From assembly GCF_900109045.1 (NCBI RefSeq), contig NZ_FNYL01000006.1, forward strand, positions 62,001 to 126,000: a stretch of DNA of 64,000 nt, given 5' to 3'. Shown here in pieces: positions 61,879 through 64,000 of this stretch. Below the pieces are notes generated by a model. It was given only the letters and a program-made list of their open reading frames with translations, did not search any database and had not been told where the DNA came from. The DNA is from Dyadobacter sp. SG02 (GTDB taxonomy: Bacteria > Bacteroidota > Bacteroidia > Cytophagales > Spirosomataceae). A program made the translations under genes and the position numbers. The stretch's first letter is position 1. The number at the start of each line of letters is the position of its first letter.

Positions 61879-62210
61879 TTAGTCAGTTGCGAAAGTAGCA
61901 GTTCAAAAGGTTCCTGAATATCCAACTCATCTCTCAGTCGATCCAGCTCCTCCTTATTAATACCACGGTACCCTCGCAATCTAATTTGCTCGTCAAGCAC
62001 GCTCCGCGCAGTTCTACTTTGATAATCTAACCACGCCTGTGCCCGATCCTTGGCCATTTCATTCTCAATAACTTCTTTCCCCTCAACCCCGGCGACTTCC
62101 GCCGCCTGCTCGGCAGAAATAAGTTCCTTTTCATAAAGATGTTTGGCAATTGAAAGTGATACTTCCTCCTTGCTCAGTTCATCCGGTATTTCGATCGTTA
62201 CAGTGTGCAT
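61875..62210 (-). CDS. Antitoxin of the VapC pair, UPF0175-like N-terminus
   Basis: A 111-residue protein (ATG at 62210; an upstream start in the intergenic region is unlikely). The first part, VTIEIPDELSKEEVSLSIAKHLYEKELISAEQAAEVAGV, matches UPF0175-like antitoxins with a helix-turn-helix and a short arm. The C-terminal half (INKEELDRLRDELDIQEPFELLLS) probably neutralises VapC. Stop overlaps vapC start by 4 bases. The gene is 28 bases beyond the metZ stop. Confidence 0.78.
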   Translation of the reverse strand: MHTVTIEIPDELSKEEVSLSIAKHLYEKELISAEQAAEVAGVEGKEVIENEMAKDRAQAWLDYQSRTARSVLDEQIRLRGYRGINKEELDRLRDELDIQEPFELLLSQLTK

Positions 62211-62238
62211 ATGTATAGTATTGTTTAAGTGAATAATC

Positions 62239-63426
62239 TTACTCCAATATATCACTTTTCACCGACACCTCCACGGCGTTCGTGAAATCCTCGATGAGGT
62301 CTTCAATATCCTCTAAACCAACGGAAATGCGGATCAAACCTTCCGTAATGCCCAGCGCAGCTTTCTCCTCAGGCTTCAATTTCGCGTGCGTAGTAGTGTT
62401 TGGATTGGTAACGATCGTGCGGGTATCGCCCAGGTTGGACGACAGCGACGCGATCTCCAATGCGTCCATAAATGCCGCTACGCGTTCGAAACCACCTTCG
62501 AGGTCGATGGTGACGATAGAGCCACCTGCGCTCATCTGGCGTTTCGCAAGCTCGTACTGCGGGTGCGATTCCAGGAATGGGTATTTCACCGATTTTACGT
62601 CAGGGTGCTTGTCCAATGCGGTAGCCAGTGCCAATGCGTTGGAAGCATGTTTTTCCATTCTCAAATGCAGTGTTTCAAGGCTTTTGCTCAGTACCCAGGC
62701 GTTGAATGGCGACATCGAAGGGCCTGTCTGGCGGCAGAAAAAGCGCAGCTCCTTGATATATTCTTTTTTACCTACAACCACACCACCCAAAACGCGGCCT
62801 TGGCCGTCCATGAACTTCGTCGCGGAATGCAGCACGAGGTCGGCGCCGAAATCGGCCGGGGTTTGCAATGCGGGTGAGGCAAAGCAGTTATCTACGTTGA
62901 AAATGATGTTATGTTTCTTGGTAATGCGGCCGATCATCGCGAGGTCTACCAGGTCCAGTCCGGGGTTGGACGGCGTTTCGAGGTAGATCATACGGGTATT
63001 GGGCTGTACTGCCGCCTCCCATTCCGCTTCGCTCGCGTCCGCATCCAGGTATGTGTGGGAAATGCCCCATTTCGGCAATATCTGTGTGATAATCTGATGC
63101 GCAGAGCCAAATAATGCACGGCACGCCAGGATATGGTCGCCGCTTTTCAGCAATGCCGCCATACTGGCAAACACCGCCGCCATACCGGTAGCAGTAGCCA
63201 CGCCGTCTTCCAGACCTTCCAGCATACAAACCTTGTCCACAAACTCCTGCACGCTCGGGTTCGAAAAGCGGCTGTAAATATTGCCGTCTTCGGTTTCTTC
63301 AAAAAGTGCCTTTCCTTGCTCCGCGCTCTCGAATGTGAAGCTGCTGGTCAGGAAAAGGGGAGTCGAATGCTCACGATACTTCGTTTTGCCTGTCTGGGTG
63401 CGTATCGCTTTGGTCTGTTTTTTCAT
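62239..63426 (-). CDS. metZ: O-acylhomoserine sulfhydrylase MetZ (Cys/Met metabolism PLP enzyme)
   Basis: Combines O-acylhomoserine with sulfide to homocysteine. The 395-residue PLP enzyme has YSRFSNPSVQEFVDKVCMLE at about residue 50, ATGMAAVFA, NVDNCFASPALQTPADFGADLVLHSATKFMDGQG with PLP-binding Lys, and LGDTRTIVTNPNTTTHAKL with the C-terminal GLIRISVGLEDIEDLIEDF. It is of the MetZ type, but cystathionine gamma-synthase or lyase are not excluded. Neighbourhood with the sulfide-forming cys genes supports direct sulfhydrylation; MetX makes its substrate. Upstream of it is a sulfur-type exporter gene. Confidence 0.9.
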   Translation of the reverse strand: MKKQTKAIRTQTGKTKYREHSTPLFLTSSFTFESAEQGKALFEETEDGNIYSRFSNPSVQEFVDKVCMLEGLEDGVATATGMAAVFASMAALLKSGDHILACRALFGSAHQIITQILPKWGISHTYLDADASEAEWEAAVQPNTRMIYLETPSNPGLDLVDLAMIGRITKKHNIIFNVDNCFASPALQTPADFGADLVLHSATKFMDGQGRVLGGVVVGKKEYIKELRFFCRQTGPSMSPFNAWVLSKSLETLHLRMEKHASNALALATALDKHPDVKSVKYPFLESHPQYELAKRQMSAGGSIVTIDLEGGFERVAAFMDALEIASLSSNLGDTRTIVTNPNTTTHAKLKPEEKAALGITEGLIRISVGLEDIEDLIEDFTNAVEVSVKSDILE

Positions 63427-63497
63427 GATGTGGAAACTTCGGCCGTCGTTGGTTAGCCCTTAAATGTATAATTGATGAATCCCGGATTACTCCGTTT

Positions 63498-64000
63498 TTA
63501 TAAACTGCTTAAAACCATATAAATAATCCTCACGCTCACGATGATGACGATCGTTCCTACCATGATCATCATAGTCTTGATCGGCAGGCGGCGGGATAGT
63601 GTGGCTGCGATGGGCGCGGCGACCATACCACCGAGGATCAGGCCGAGCACCACTTGCCAGTGTGAAAATCCGATAATGCTGATGAATGTAACCGAGCTTG
63701 CCAGCGACACGAAAAACTCCGCGAGGTTTACCGATCCGATGGTGTACTTGGGGTGCCTTCCGCGCGCAATGAGCGTCGAAGTGACAATCGGGCCCCAGCC
63801 GCCTCCACCGATGGAATCGAGTGTCCCGCCTGCCATCGCCAGCCAGCCAATCTTCTTGATCGGCCTTTTTTCAACTCGTTTCTTTAACGCTTTCTGGATA
63901 ATAAGGATTCCCAGGATCAGCGTATAAATTGCCACCAAAGGTTTGATGATGTAAATGTATTTTTCGAGGGACGATAGGGCATAGGCACCAACAATAGCCC
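63498..64000 (-). CDS. TauE/SafE-like sulfite exporter family protein (5' end outside window)
   Basis: Partial: the frame is open to the window edge at 64000, so the N-terminal part is missing. At least 167 residues are seen, with three or four hydrophobic helices. GWLAMAGGTLDSIGGGGWGPIVTSTLIARGRHPKYTIGSVNLAEFFVSLASSVTF is the TauE/SafE pattern (duplicated GG..G.GP segment). Members export sulfite, sulfoacetate or organosulfonates, or take up sulfur compounds. It is upstream of metZ in the same direction, so it is likely part of the sulfur cluster. Confidence 0.88.
   Translation of the reverse strand, partial: AIVGAYALSSLEKYIYIIKPLVAIYTLILGILIIQKALKKRVEKRPIKKIGWLAMAGGTLDSIGGGGWGPIVTSTLIARGRHPKYTIGSVNLAEFFVSLASSVTFISIIGFSHWQVVLGLILGGMVAAPIAATLSRRLPIKTMMIMVGTIVIIVSVRIIYMVLSSL

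Overview
The window looks like a chromosomal segment of a Bacteroidota bacterium of the Cytophagales, and a Dyadobacter-like genus is my guess. The signs are a SusC/SusD pair, a T9SS type A sorting domain, a DUF5686 outer-membrane protein, a GWxTD lipoprotein, two-part promoters of the TTG-N19/20-TAnnTTTG type and mid-50s GC coding bias. There are about 60 genes, no tRNA or rRNA, no CRISPR array, no transposase and no obvious prophage. Most genes are ordinary chromosomal housekeeping or accessory metabolism.

Layout. 1-2.6 kb: a secreted M28 peptidase, then metX behind a SAM-I riboswitch. 2.6-7.6 kb: a secreted phosphodiesterase and a minus-strand molybdoenzyme operon (mobA, fdhD, DUF7009, YdeP-like oxidoreductase). 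7.6-19 kb: a kinase-like orphan, a T9SS cargo protein, mnmA, rlmB, a GWxTD lipoprotein, a dienoyl-CoA reductase-like SDR, an AlkD-like protein, pyrB, a Gre-like protein, a YebC protein and an acetyltransferase. 19-31 kb: metF behind an unassigned structured leader with a strong terminator, YbjQ, nitroreductase, an orphan ABC ATPase, DUF5686, a YdcF protein, topoisomerase IV subunit A, NUDIX, a DUF4160/DUF2442 pair and a flavoprotein. 31-40 kb: a Tat-type epimerase, HicAB, glutaryl-CoA dehydrogenase, sterol desaturase, a ScfR-like regulator and leuS. 40-55 kb: GH25 lysozyme, agmatine deiminase, a secreted Hint-like protein, an AEC transporter, tandem 64-bp repeats, a four-gene SusCD operon with a Tat-exported aminotransferase and a long structured leader, N-carbamoylputrescine amidase and two envelope-glycolipid genes. 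55-64 kb: a sulfate-assimilation run (tauE-like, metZ, VapBC pair, cysH, cysD, cysN, siroheme sulfite reductase, cobA), all on the minus strand.

Working together. metX, metF, metZ and the cys genes cover sulfate to homocysteine: CysDN makes APS, CysH (APS-reductase type) makes sulfite, the siroheme reductase makes sulfide, CobA supplies the siroheme precursor, and MetX plus MetZ put sulfide on activated homoserine; MetF supplies the methyl group. metX has a clear SAM-I riboswitch. metF has a different leader, with the layout of an attenuator, that I cannot assign. Agmatine deiminase and N-carbamoylputrescine amidase complete a split putrescine route.

The most promising unexplained signals are the roughly 400-nt leader of the SusCD operon (promoter, three structured elements, a 13-codon ORF, a terminator-like hairpin 45 nt before susC), the metF leader, the kinase-like orphan at 7.6 kb, the secreted Hint-like protein at 42.5 kb and the exported aminotransferase in the SusCD operon. 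Functional calls rest on recognisable motifs read by eye; no database search was run.
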